Shown here piece after piece: positions 1 through 7,848 of a stretch of 64,000 bases of DNA. The position numbers and the translations under genes were made by a program. The number at the start of each line of letters is the position of its first letter. Within the stretch, counting starts at the first letter, position 1. Origin of the DNA: Trebonia sp963843745 (GTDB lineage Bacteria; Actinomycetota; Actinomycetes; Streptosporangiales; Streptosporangiaceae); contig CAWJLP010000020.1 of the NCBI GenBank assembly GCA_963843745.1, positions 62,001-126,000 of the forward strand, read 5' to 3'. The notes below the pieces were generated by a model, which saw nothing but the letters and a program-made list of their open reading frames with translations, made no database searches and was not told the DNA's origin.

Positions 1-71
1 AAGGTCGCAGGCAGCGCCCGCGCCGCGGTGCCGCGGGGCTTGTCCGGCCAGATCCCGCCCCCGGCAACCCT

Positions 72-299
72 TCAGAGGACGGGGCCGCGCGGAGCTACCT
101 CGAGGGTGGTGATGCCCCGGCCGTAGAGCACTATGAGGCGGCCGCCATGGCGGCAGCGCAGTACGCCGTTATCTTCCGCGAGGGTCGAGATGACCTGGTT
201 CACGACCTCGTCCGAGGCGCTTCCATCATCTTCGTAGGTGACGTCCAAGTGCTCGCCGCCAATCAGGCGGACGCGCAGCACGATCTCTGCCATGGTCAT
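72..299 (-). CDS. small conserved hypothetical protein (75 aa)
   Basis: This short acidic protein begins MTMAEIVLRV and ends EVAPRGPVL. I placed the start at the ATG at 299 because GGAGG lies about 10 bases upstream; a second ATG six bases inside is equally possible, and the longer upstream reading is Ser/Pro-rich and looks non-coding. It resembles small hypothetical proteins that I recall from other actinobacteria, but I know of no function. No membrane segment, signal peptide or cysteine pair that would suggest a cofactor is visible. It lies just downstream of the glycosidase-like gene on the same strand but is separated by about 80 bases. Confidence 0.6.
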   Translation of the reverse strand: MTMAEIVLRVRLIGGEHLDVTYEDDGSASDEVVNQVISTLAEDNGVLRCRHGGRLIVLYGRGITTLEVAPRGPVL

Positions 300-381
300 G
301 GACCCTAGACCTCCGCTGGTTGCCTGCCAAGGAGGGGATGGCCCGGGCCAGGGCTGAGAGTGGCTCGGACTAGCGCTGGTG

Positions 382-1464
382 CTACTCACGGGTGGTTCTG
401 ATGCCCGCGCCCGGCGGCGAGTCGTCTTGTCCGGCGCAAGTGCGTGTCGGCGCGGCGGCCATGCGGCGGCCGTGCTGCAGCACGGCGATCATCGCGAGAG
501 TGGATTCGGCGCCCTGGTTACGGCTGCGCCCGACGCTGGTAAGGCCGTCGCTGCACCCGCCGGTTCGCTCGTCGAGCAGCGGCACCTTGGCGTCATTGTC
601 GCCGAGGAACCACGCGACGCACATCCTCACGCCGGCGAGCCACGTGTCGTCGGCGGTGACCGTGGCCGCGCGCACGCAGGCGTCGGCTAGCGCGGCTACC
701 TCGGCGGGACGCTGATCGGAGGCAGGCACGTGCGCGGCCTGGCCTGGACTCCAGCCCTGCCGGGATATCACGGACAGGTGGCCGTCCCGGGTCTCGGCGG
801 CAAGCAGCCACTCGAGCATGCGCAGTCCCTTTCGGAGCAACCGGTCATCTCCGAGGTAGTGGCCGGACACGATGACAGCCTCGGCGATAGCCGCGCTGGC
901 GTAGCTGAGACTGGACGTTGGCCAGGGCCAGGCGGCGTCCACGGCAGGAGTGCCGATGGCGACCCGTGCGCGGTAAAGCAGCGCGAGTGCGGCGTGATGG
1001 CCGGGGCGGGAGTCAAGTATCTCGGCAGCGCCGAGCGCCGCGAATGCCATCGCATGCGCCGACGGCGAAGAGACCCGCGCCCCGAGGCTGAACCGCATGA
1101 AGGATTCCTCGCGTATCCCCGTCGTCGGACCACGTGCCGCGGCGGTACCCAGTGCCCAGAGGGCACAGCCCCAGCTGTCCTCGGTCCCGGGCTGGCTCCG
1201 CCACTGGCGGTTATAGCCCAGGTGGTTCCGGAACTTCCCGCCGAGTTCTTGCGCCTGCACCAGGAAGTAGAGATAGCGGCGGCCGAGGACGATGAGCTCC
1301 TGCGGCAGCGACGGCTCCCTGCATACCACCAGCAGGCCACGCGCGACGTCATCGACGCTGTAGCCGTCCGTGTGCAGTGGCACCACGCCGTCGGCGTGCT
1401 GTAGCAGGCCGACGTTATCGGTCAGCCGCTGCAGGTGACTGAATGGCGCGTCGGGGCACCTCAA
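382..1464 (-). CDS. six-hairpin glycosidase-like protein (glycosyltransferase-associated domain)
   Basis: The protein starts with HLQRLTDNVGLLQHADG followed by GYSVDDVARGLLVVCRE. This signature is typical of the alpha-helical toroid (six-hairpin glycosidase-like) domain that actinobacteria encode fused to, or beside, GT4 glycosyltransferases. Repeated Trp/Tyr-rich helices (WGCALWALG, DAAWPWPTSSLSYASAAIAEA) fit such a barrel. The start is a TTG at 1464 with no good ribosome site, and an in-frame stop lies eight codons upstream. No glycosyltransferase gene is adjacent here, so it is either an orphan or a remnant of a larger protein. The last 25 residues are low-complexity. A carbohydrate-active role is inferred from family context only. 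Confidence 0.65.
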   Translation of the reverse strand: MRCPDAPFSHLQRLTDNVGLLQHADGVVPLHTDGYSVDDVARGLLVVCREPSLPQELIVLGRRYLYFLVQAQELGGKFRNHLGYNRQWRSQPGTEDSWGCALWALGTAAARGPTTGIREESFMRFSLGARVSSPSAHAMAFAALGAAEILDSRPGHHAALALLYRARVAIGTPAVDAAWPWPTSSLSYASAAIAEAVIVSGHYLGDDRLLRKGLRMLEWLLAAETRDGHLSVISRQGWSPGQAAHVPASDQRPAEVAALADACVRAATVTADDTWLAGVRMCVAWFLGDNDAKVPLLDERTGGCSDGLTSVGRSRNQGAESTLAMIAVLQHGRRMAAAPTRTCAGQDDSPPGAGIRTTRE

Positions 1465-1700
1465 AGGACTGAGGCCGTTGCGCCTGGGCTACGCACGGAA
1501 CGGCTTCGGAAGAATCTCAATGCGCACCAGAGGCGGACTGGGACGGCCTCGCGTGCCCTCAGTGTCCAGGGCAGCGGCTGAGCGACTTCCATGGCCTCGC
1601 ATGGTCGACGCGGCTCCAGCGTAACTCAGTACCAGCGCAGCTGACCGGATCGAGAACGCGCCGTGGCCCGCGGCGGGACCATGCCATCCCTGCACTCAGG

Positions 1701-1723
1701 AACTAGCAATAATGTTCTGGAAA
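1701..1723. promoter_or_regulatory. A/T-rich motif upstream of the winged-helix gene (copy 1)
   Basis: AACTAGCAATAATGTT is followed by CTGGAAA about 20 bases before the ATG of the small regulator gene. The same parts recur at 2169-2191, with the AACTAGCAAT part inverted and the GTTCTGGAAA part in direct orientation. Such an A/T-rich patch stands out in this GC-rich DNA and could be an operator or promoter element. The rest of the 279-base gap between 1465 and 1743 shows nothing else I can name. Confidence 0.4.
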
Positions 1724-1743
1724 GAATGTGGTATTTTCCGCGC

Positions 1744-2055
1744 ATGCCGACCTGGGGTTTTCTGACCAACCACGCCTTGGTGCTGCTGTGCATCGCCCGC
1801 GACCCGGGCGTCCGGCTGCGTGATATCGCCGTGTCCGTCGGCATCACCGAGCGCAGTGCATTCGCAATCGTCAGCGACCTCGCCGTCGGCGGGTACATCG
1901 TCAAGGAAAAGGGCGGCCGCCGGAACCGCTACCGCATAGAGGCTCAGCGTCCGGTGCCGGAGTCGGCCGACAGGCGTCTCGCCATCGGCGATCTGCTTGC
2001 TCTCCTCGGGTTCCAGGATGCCGGAGTAGCTGGCACCGGGCCCGAACCTGGCTGA
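1744..2055 (+). CDS. small winged-helix (MarR/ArsR-like) transcriptional regulator
   Basis: Starting at the ATG at 1744, this 103-residue protein opens with MPTWGFLTNHALVLLCIARDPG and continues with LRDIAVSVGITERSAFAIVSDL, a helix-turn-helix, and a wing that includes GGYIVKEKGGRRNRYRI. This arrangement matches a family of short actinobacterial winged-helix proteins that begin with an F-L-T-N-H motif. No ligand-binding domain is present. Longer in-frame starts at 1663 and 1726 exist, but their extra residues do not resemble the family. A repeated A/T-rich motif flanks the gene on both sides and suggests autoregulation (inference). The target genes are unknown; the STAS gene downstream is a candidate. 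Confidence 0.7.
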   Translation: MPTWGFLTNHALVLLCIARDPGVRLRDIAVSVGITERSAFAIVSDLAVGGYIVKEKGGRRNRYRIEAQRPVPESADRRLAIGDLLALLGFQDAGVAGTGPEPG

Positions 2056-2168
2056 AGTCGCGAGTTCTGCACGGTCAGCGCCGTGCGGGCACCGGGACGC
2101 TCTTGCTCGCTGCCACCAGCGCCGGTGCCCGGCGCAAGTAACCGGGTGGCGCGATAGGAAGTGGTGAG

Positions 2169-2191
2169 GTTCTGGAAAATAATTGCTAGTT
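2169..2191. promoter_or_regulatory. A/T-rich motif downstream of the winged-helix gene (copy 2)
   Basis: GTTCTGGAAA is followed by ATAATTGCTAGTT, the inverted counterpart of the motif at 1701-1716. It sits in the 346-base gap between the regulator gene (ends 2055) and the STAS gene (starts 2402), roughly 210 bases upstream of the latter. It may be a second binding site of the regulator. Nothing else that I can support was seen in the gap. Confidence 0.35.
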
Positions 2192-2401
2192 TTCTCCTGC
2201 CAGGATAGGCTCGTCGTGCTGAACGCCGGTCGCTGGCGGCGGTCGCTTCCCGGCTTCCGGTGGGTTCACGCGCTCGGCGGCGGCAGCGGGACGTCGGCCA
2301 TGACGCGCGCGACGGCACTTCACGGCTGACTGACCTGTCGGGCCAAGGACGCGATTCGTCCGGGGGCCAAGGAGAAGCCATCCACCTGATCGGAAGGCAT
2401 T

Positions 2402-2914
2402 GTGACCCATCCCCTGGCCGAAGACGCCGCCCCCATGACCCTTACCGCGCTCACCGCTCCCGACGGTGCCGTCATCGTCACCCTCGCCGGCGACCTTGAG
2501 ATCGCGTCGGCACCCGCTGCCCGGGAATGGCTATTGAGCCTGCTCCGTCCGGGCGCCTGCCGGCTCGTCATCGACATGTCCGCAGTTCGGTACGCGGACG
2601 CCAGCGGCCTCGCGGTCCTGGTGAGCACGAAGCGCCGCGCGATCCTGCTCGGCGGTGAGTTGCGTCTGGCGGCGTTGCAGCCCGTCGTGGCCGGGGTCCT
2701 TACCGCCACCGGGCTCAGCCGGCACCTCGCGGCTTACCCCACGGTGCGGGCTGCGGTAGCCGACAGGAAGCCGGACGGCCGCACGGGCCTCCTCGGGACC
2801 AGCCCGGCGGTAATAGCCGCACAAGCGCTGCCCGCCCAGGCGCAGGCCGAACCCGGCGCCGACAGCAGCGAGTTGCACTCTGCCGTCGCCAGGCCGCGGT
2901 CCGCCGTGGGCTAG
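2402..2914 (+). CDS. STAS-domain anti-sigma factor antagonist
   Basis: The first 110 residues form a STAS domain. GAVIVTLAGDLEIASAPAAREWL is followed by LVIDMSAVRYADASGLAVLV, where the serine of the D-A-S-G-L motif corresponds to the phosphorylatable serine of SpoIIAA/RsbV-type antagonists. Such proteins bind and sequester an anti-sigma kinase in its unstressed, dephosphorylated partner-switching cycle. The start is a GTG with GGAAGG five bases upstream. The last 55 residues are an Ala/Pro-rich tail with no recognisable domain. No anti-sigma kinase or sigma-B-type gene is adjacent, so its partner must be encoded elsewhere. Confidence 0.8.
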   Translation: MTHPLAEDAAPMTLTALTAPDGAVIVTLAGDLEIASAPAAREWLLSLLRPGACRLVIDMSAVRYADASGLAVLVSTKRRAILLGGELRLAALQPVVAGVLTATGLSRHLAAYPTVRAAVADRKPDGRTGLLGTSPAVIAAQALPAQAQAEPGADSSELHSAVARPRSAVG

Positions 2915-3036
2915 CCGGCTCCCTGAAGCGCCAGGTTACGTTGACGGTAGCCCGGCGCAGCCAACCACACTCACGCGCAGCCATTCCGGCGCGCCGGCCG
3001 TACGCCGTTGATGAGCGAGCTGGTCGCCACGGACGT

Positions 3037-3060
3037 GGTGGCCTTCGAAACGCGGCCACC
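3037..3060 (+). promoter_or_regulatory. leader hairpin upstream of the DEAD-box helicase
   Basis: GGTGGCC at 3037-3043 pairs perfectly with GGCCACC at 3054-3060 around a 10-base loop. The stem ends only seven bases before the GGAGG ribosome site of the helicase gene, so it could affect translation initiation. This would fit cold-inducible helicases, but regulation is inferred. Confidence 0.35.
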
Positions 3061-3079
3061 CTACTCCGGAGGTTCTCTC

Positions 3080-4420
3080 TTGTCCGTTCTGCCCGCCGAA
3101 CGCCGCCCGTCAGCCCAGCGTGGCAGGCGCGGCCCCGCCAACCGGGCGGCCACCGCGCCCGCCGTCTCCTTCGCAGCGGCGGGTGTCCCGGCGCCGCTCG
3201 TCGCCGCGCTCGCCGCGGCAGGCATCACCACGCCGTTCCCTATCCAGGCGGCCACGCTGCCGGACGCGCTGGCGGGCCGCGACATCCTTGGCCGGGGGCA
3301 GACCGGCTCCGGCAAGACCCTCGGCTTCTGCATCCCGCTGGCCGCTGGACTGGCCGACGGCTACACGAGCGCCTGCCGACCGCGCGGCCTGGTGCTCGTG
3401 CCGACCAGGGAACTCGCCAGCCAGGTCCATGCCGTCCTCGCGCCGCTCGCCGAATCGATGGGGCTGAGCGTGGCGACGATCTACGGCGGGGTGCCCCAGA
3501 AGCCACAGGTGGCTAAGCTTCGCGACCGCGCCGATATCGTCGTCGCCTGCCCCGGCAGGCTGGCCGATCTCATCGAGCAGGGCCACTGTCACCTTGGCGA
3601 CGTGGAAATAAGCGTGCTCGACGAGGCGGACCACATGGCCGACCTCGGATTCCTTCCCGTCGTGCGGCGGCTGCTTGACATGACGCCGCCCGGCGGCCAG
3701 CGGATGCTGTTCTCCGCGACGCTCGACGCCGCCGTCGATGTCCTGGCGCGCCGCTTCATGAACCGCCCGGCACACCATGACGTCGGCCCCGTCGAGGTGC
3801 CGGTGGCGATGGTCCACCATCTGCTGACCGTCGAGCCGGCTGACCGGGTCGGCGTGGTCACCGCCCTCGCGGGCGGCGGCGGGCGGTCGCTCGTCTTCAC
3901 ACGAACCAAGCATGCCGCCCGCCGGCTCGCCCGCCAGCTGACCACGAGCGGCATCCCGGCAGCCGAACTGCACAGCGACCTGTCGCAGGGCGTGCGAGAA
4001 CGGAATCTCGCCTCCTTCGCATCCGGCGTGGTGCGGGTCATCGTCGCGACCGACATCGCTGCCCGCGGTATCCACGTGGACGGCATCGACCTTGTCATTC
4101 ACGCTGATTCGCCGGCCGAGCACAAGGCATACCTGCACAGGTCAGGACGGACGGCCAGAGCCGGGGCGACCGGGACGGTGATCACCCTGCAGACTCCGGC
4201 CCAGGCAGCTGCTGTCCGCGACCTGATGCGGAAGGCAGCGGTCGTTCCGCTGACCGCCGCCGTCACCCCCGGATCAGCGCTGCTGCGCTCGATCGCCGGC
4301 GAGCGCGTTCCTCTGGTCACGCGGCCTGCCATCCGCCCGGAAGTCATCACGGCCGCCGCCGCGACAGGCCGGAGCGCGGCAGCGATGTCCGCGGGGTTCC
4401 GTGGCCGCCGCGGCCGCTGA
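3080..4420 (+). CDS. DEAD-box ATP-dependent RNA helicase
   Basis: All helicase motifs are visible in order: the Q motif (FPIQ, about residue 53), Walker A GQTGSGKT (73-80), PTRELA (108-113), CPGR, DEAD (181-184), SAT, the C-terminal VATDIAARGIHVDGID and HRSGRTARAG. The protein therefore has both RecA-like domains and probably unwinds structured RNA in ribosome assembly or mRNA decay. I chose the TTG at 3080 (446 aa) because GGAGG lies seven bases upstream; a TTG/ATG pair at 3008/3011 would add a stretch unlike the family. The C-terminus is a short Ala/Arg/Gly tail, not a long RGG domain. A leader hairpin precedes it and a terminator follows, so it is probably monocistronic. Confidence 0.92.
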   Translation: MSVLPAERRPSAQRGRRGPANRAATAPAVSFAAAGVPAPLVAALAAAGITTPFPIQAATLPDALAGRDILGRGQTGSGKTLGFCIPLAAGLADGYTSACRPRGLVLVPTRELASQVHAVLAPLAESMGLSVATIYGGVPQKPQVAKLRDRADIVVACPGRLADLIEQGHCHLGDVEISVLDEADHMADLGFLPVVRRLLDMTPPGGQRMLFSATLDAAVDVLARRFMNRPAHHDVGPVEVPVAMVHHLLTVEPADRVGVVTALAGGGGRSLVFTRTKHAARRLARQLTTSGIPAAELHSDLSQGVRERNLASFASGVVRVIVATDIAARGIHVDGIDLVIHADSPAEHKAYLHRSGRTARAGATGTVITLQTPAQAAAVRDLMRKAAVVPLTAAVTPGSALLRSIAGERVPLVTRPAIRPEVITAAAATGRSAAAMSAGFRGRRGR

Positions 4421-4549
4421 CGCCGCGGCCCGTGTAACGGGGACCGAAGGTCCCCCACCCGCCGCCGGCGGCGCTCGGCACGTCCGCGGAGCGGCCTGAA
4501 TCTCTGGGCCGCCGGCACCGGCCGGGACCTGTCACCGTCTCGCGAAAAC

Positions 4550-4595
4550 GGCCCGCCAGCCGCGTTCATGCGGCCGCGCGGGCCATTTTCTTTTC
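4550..4595 (+). terminator. rho-independent terminator after the DEAD-box helicase
   Basis: GGCCCGC (from 4550) pairs with GCGGGCC (ending 4584), enclosing an inner GCCGC/GCGGC stem. It is followed directly by ATTTTCTTTT. Strong stem plus T-rich tail on the plus strand is the classic terminator form; it separates the helicase from the repair operon 58 bases further on. Confidence 0.75.
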
Positions 4596-4652
4596 CCGCG
4601 ACCTCACGTTCGGCATGCTGGGAGCGTCTTCCCGGTGAGGAAGGGCATGGTG

Positions 4653-5150
4653 ATGAAGCAGCCGTTCGAGAAGGTCGTGGAGCAGCACGGCGGGACAGTG
4701 CTCCGGGTATGCCGGGTCGTCCTCGGCGTCCATGACGCCGAGGACGCGTGGTCGGAGACCTTCCTGGCGGCGATGCGCGCTTACCCTGACTTGCCTGATG
4801 ACGCCAATGCCGAGGCATGGCTGGTCACGATCGCGCACCGGAAGGCCATTGACGTGCTCCGGGCCCGCAAGCGGCAGCCCGCGCCGGTCGGGGACGTGCC
4901 CGAGGCACCGACCACGCTCGGCGTGCCGGGTGACGGCGACCAAGACGGCGACCTGTGGCACGCGGTCGCGGCGCTGCCGGCCAGACAACGCCAGGCGGTG
5001 GCCTACCACTACGTGGCGGGCCTGGCCTACGCCGAGATCGCGGAGATCCTCGGCGGCACCACCGACGCGGCGCGCAGGGCCGCGGCCGATGGCATCAAGA
5101 ACCTGCGGAAGAACTATCCAGGCGCGACTACGGAAGGAGCGTCATCGTGA
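4653..5150 (+). CDS. ECF-type RNA polymerase sigma factor
   Basis: The 165-residue protein has a sigma region 2 (FEKVVEQHGGTVLRVCRVVLGVHDAEDAWSETF with AEAWLVTIAHRKAIDVLRAR) and a region 4 (LPARQRQAVAYHYVAGLAYAEIAEILGGTTDAARRAAADGIKNLR). GGAAGGG lies seven bases before the ATG at 4653; ATG 4647 is too close to this site. It overlaps the next gene by GTGA and is the first of four coupled genes for DNA alkylation repair, so it probably directs transcription of its own operon in response to methylation damage (inference). No anti-sigma factor gene is adjacent, which is unusual for ECF factors. Confidence 0.85.
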   Translation: MKQPFEKVVEQHGGTVLRVCRVVLGVHDAEDAWSETFLAAMRAYPDLPDDANAEAWLVTIAHRKAIDVLRARKRQPAPVGDVPEAPTTLGVPGDGDQDGDLWHAVAALPARQRQAVAYHYVAGLAYAEIAEILGGTTDAARRAAADGIKNLRKNYPGATTEGASS

Positions 5151-5734
5151 ACATCGCTACCGACGACTTCGCCGATCCCGGCACGCTGTCCAGGCTCAGG
5201 CACCAGCTCGGGCTGGCGGCGGAGGCCGAGGGGCTGCTGGACGTCGCCTTCACCACCGTCGACTCGCCTGTCGGCCCGCTGCTGCTGGCGGCGACGCCCA
5301 AGGGCCTGGTGCGGGTCGCGTATGCCATCGAGGACCACGACCGCGTGCTCGACACCCTGGCGCGGCAGGTCAGCCCGCGCGTGCTGCGGGCGCCGCAGCG
5401 GCTGGACACGGCGGCGCGGGAGCTGGAGGAGTACTTCCAAGGGCGGCGCCGCAGCTTCGACCTGCCGCTGGACCTGTCCCTGTCCAGGGGGTTCCGGCTG
5501 CTGGTACAGCAGCAGCTCCCGTCGATCGGCTACGGGCAGACCCGCAGCTACCGGCAGGTCGCCGAACTCGTCGGCAACCCGAAGGCGGTGCGGGCGGTCG
5601 GCACGGCCTGCGCCACCAACCCGCTGCCCGTCGTGCTGCCCTGCCACCGGGTGCTCCGCAGCGACGGCACCCCCGGCGGCTACGCCGGCGGCGCCGCCGC
5701 CAAGACCACGCTCCTGAACCTGGAGGCAGCATGA
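5147..5734 (+). CDS. ogt: methylated-DNA--protein-cysteine S-methyltransferase
   Basis: This enzyme removes alkyl groups from O6 of guanine by transferring them irreversibly to its own cysteine. The active-site motif PCHRVLRSDG is present near the C-terminus, after the DNA-binding helix-turn-helix region (YGQTRSYRQVAELVGNPKAVRAVGTA). The 195-residue length fits an Ogt/MGMT with the usual N-terminal domain (VDSPVGPLLLAATPKGLVRVAY). The GTG start at 5147 overlaps the sigma gene's stop, with GGAAGGAG upstream. The gene is followed by an ATGA overlap with the oxygenase. The whole context points to an alkylation-response operon. Confidence 0.92.
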   Translation: MNIATDDFADPGTLSRLRHQLGLAAEAEGLLDVAFTTVDSPVGPLLLAATPKGLVRVAYAIEDHDRVLDTLARQVSPRVLRAPQRLDTAARELEEYFQGRRRSFDLPLDLSLSRGFRLLVQQQLPSIGYGQTRSYRQVAELVGNPKAVRAVGTACATNPLPVVLPCHRVLRSDGTPGGYAGGAAAKTTLLNLEAA

Positions 5735-6443
5735 CCGCGGACCCGTGGAAGCAGCGGGTGGACGCGGGCGACTGGACCGCCATCACCGCCGAGGTCAACG
5801 AATACGGCGGCGCGCTGCTGCCGGAACTGCTCACCGCCGGTGAAACCGAACAGATCCGCGACCTGTACGAGGACGACGGGTGCTTCCGCGCCACGATCAA
5901 CATGGGCCGCCACCGGTTCGGCGAGGGCGAGTACCGGTACTTCAAGGCCCCCTACCCGGAGCCCGTAGAGCGCCTCAAGCAGGCGCTCTACCCCCGGCTG
6001 CTGCCGATCGCCCGCGACTGGCACGCCAGGCTCGGCCGTCCCGCCCCGTGGCCGGACACGCTCGATGAGTGGCTGCGGATGTGCCACGACGCCGGGCAGG
6101 TGAAGCCGACGGCCATCCTGCTGCGCTACGGCCAGGGCGACTGGAACGCCCTGCACCGTGACCTGTACGGCGATCTGGTTTTCCCGCTGCAGGTCGTCAT
6201 CAACCTGAACGAGCCGGGGGCCGACCACACCGGAGGCGAGTTCCTGCTCCTCGAGCAGCGCCCGCGCGCTCAGTCCCGCGGCACCGCCACGCTGCTGCCG
6301 CACGGTCACGGATACGTGTTCACGACCAGGGACAGGCCCGTCCGCTCGGCTCGCGGCTGGTCGGCTGCCCCGGTGCGCCACGGCGTGTCCGCCATCCGGT
6401 CGGGCCAGCGGCACACGCTCGGCCTCGTCTTCCACGACGCGGC

Positions 6444-6447
<4 letters not shown>
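5731..6447 (+). CDS. 2-oxoglutarate/Fe(II)-dependent oxygenase, alkylation-repair operon member
   Basis: The 238-residue protein has the iron-binding HxD (LHRDLYGDL) followed about 70 residues later by a distal histidine (VRHGVS) and a conserved arginine (RSGQRHTLGLVFHD). These fit the 2OG-Fe(II) oxygenase fold. The sequence resembles the uncharacterised oxygenases found beside Ogt genes rather than classical AlkB. By position it probably performs oxidative demethylation of DNA or RNA (inference). Its start overlaps the Ogt stop as ATGA and its stop overlaps the next gene as GTGA, so expression is translationally coupled. Substrate cannot be read from the sequence. Confidence 0.8.
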
Positions 6448-6742
<295 letters not shown>

Positions 6743-6755
<13 letters not shown>

Positions 6756-7510
6756 CCCGCCAGGGCCTCGAGCCGCCGCACCCGTTCACCGGTCGGCGGG
6801 TGCGTGATGAACAGCCGGCCGAAGCCCCCGTAAGCGAACGGGTGCGCGATCATCAGGTGGCTCGCGGCGGCCAGGAACCCGCGCGGTCGCAGCGGCAGCG
6901 CGGCGGCCTGCATGTCGATCTTGCGCAGCGCGCTGGCCAGCGCCATGGGGTCGCCCGTGAGCAGGGCACCCTCGGCGTCCGCGTCGTACTCCCTGACGGG
7001 CGCGGACGTGAGGTGCAGCAGCAGCGCCGACAGCGGGCAGAACGCGACGAGCGACGCCAGCCCCGCCGACCATGACGACACCCCAAGGTCACGCCGGGAC
7101 ACGTGCGCAAGCTCGTGCGCGACGACGGCCCGCAGCTCCGCCGGGGTGAGCACGCGCAGCAGCCCTTCCGTGCAGCACATCGCGGCCGAGCGGGCGCTGT
7201 ACCCGACGGTCAGCACGTTCGGCTGCATGGCGGGCGACACCAGCAGCCGGGGCATGGGCAGCCGGGCGGCGGAGCACATCTCCCGAACCAGCCGGTACAG
7301 CTCCGGGCGCTCCACCTCGCTGACGGGGCGAGCGCCAAAGGCAGTCAGCACGGTACGTTCCGAATGAAAATAAGCGGCCCAGCCAACGGCGAACAGGCCC
7401 GCGCTCGCGACGGCGAGCCCGGCAGTACCGAACCACACGGCACCGGCGAGCAGGGCAGCACCGCTCAGCAGCGCGGCCAGCATGACCGCGCGCAGCCCGC
7501 AATAATGCAC
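6743..7510 (-). CDS. M48-family (HtpX-like) membrane zinc metalloprotease
   Basis: The zinc motif HELAH is present, followed about 60 residues on by EYDADAEGALL, which supplies the third acidic ligand region of M48 peptidases. Two hydrophobic segments near the N-terminus and another after the HELAH helix suggest an integral membrane protein with a cytoplasmic active site. It may act in membrane-protein quality control or be a BlaR-like sensor protease without a sensor domain. I chose the GTG at 7510, preceded by GGGAGGGG; an ATG at 7528 or 7537 is possible. The gene converges with the Ada-like gene and overlaps it by 13 bases at the 3' end. Confidence 0.8.
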
Positions 7511-7848
7511 GGGCGCCACCCCTCCCATAGCGCGCATAGTCGCAGCGGCCAGCCGATGCCCACCCCCAGGGCCAGATCGCCGCAGCTCACACCGTTCAAC
7601 GGCCGGTCACCAAGGGCGGGTTCCCGCTTCAGCCCAATACTTGCTTAAGGCAACGCTAAGGATTAGTTGACTACCGGCGCGCAGATACTTCTTTGTAACG
7701 TGGCATTAACCACACTCGTCAGCGGTACGCCGGCATGAACCGCTACCCAGGTCGCCGTAGTATTAAACAGTCCTGCACTCACGCCCCCGGCCGTAGGGGC
7801 GGTGCTGTAAAGGGCACCCGGCGTGGCGTGCTGAGGAGGCTTTGCGCT
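7511..7848. other. divergent intergenic region between the M48 protease and korA
   Basis: This stretch must hold promoters for both flanking genes. A TTGACT box lies at 7667-7672 in a locally A/T-richer patch, but I see no convincing -10 partner. GGAGG at 7835-7839 is the korA ribosome site. No palindrome longer than five bases per arm was noticed. Confidence 0.4.

Noticed and set aside
7667..7700. korA promoter based on TTGACT
   Set aside because: No matching -10 hexamer at 16-18 bases; kept only as a remark in the intergenic entry.
7735..7848. N-terminal extension of korA
   Set aside because: No ribosome site at 7735, and the added residues do not resemble KorA; GGAGG points to GTG 7849.
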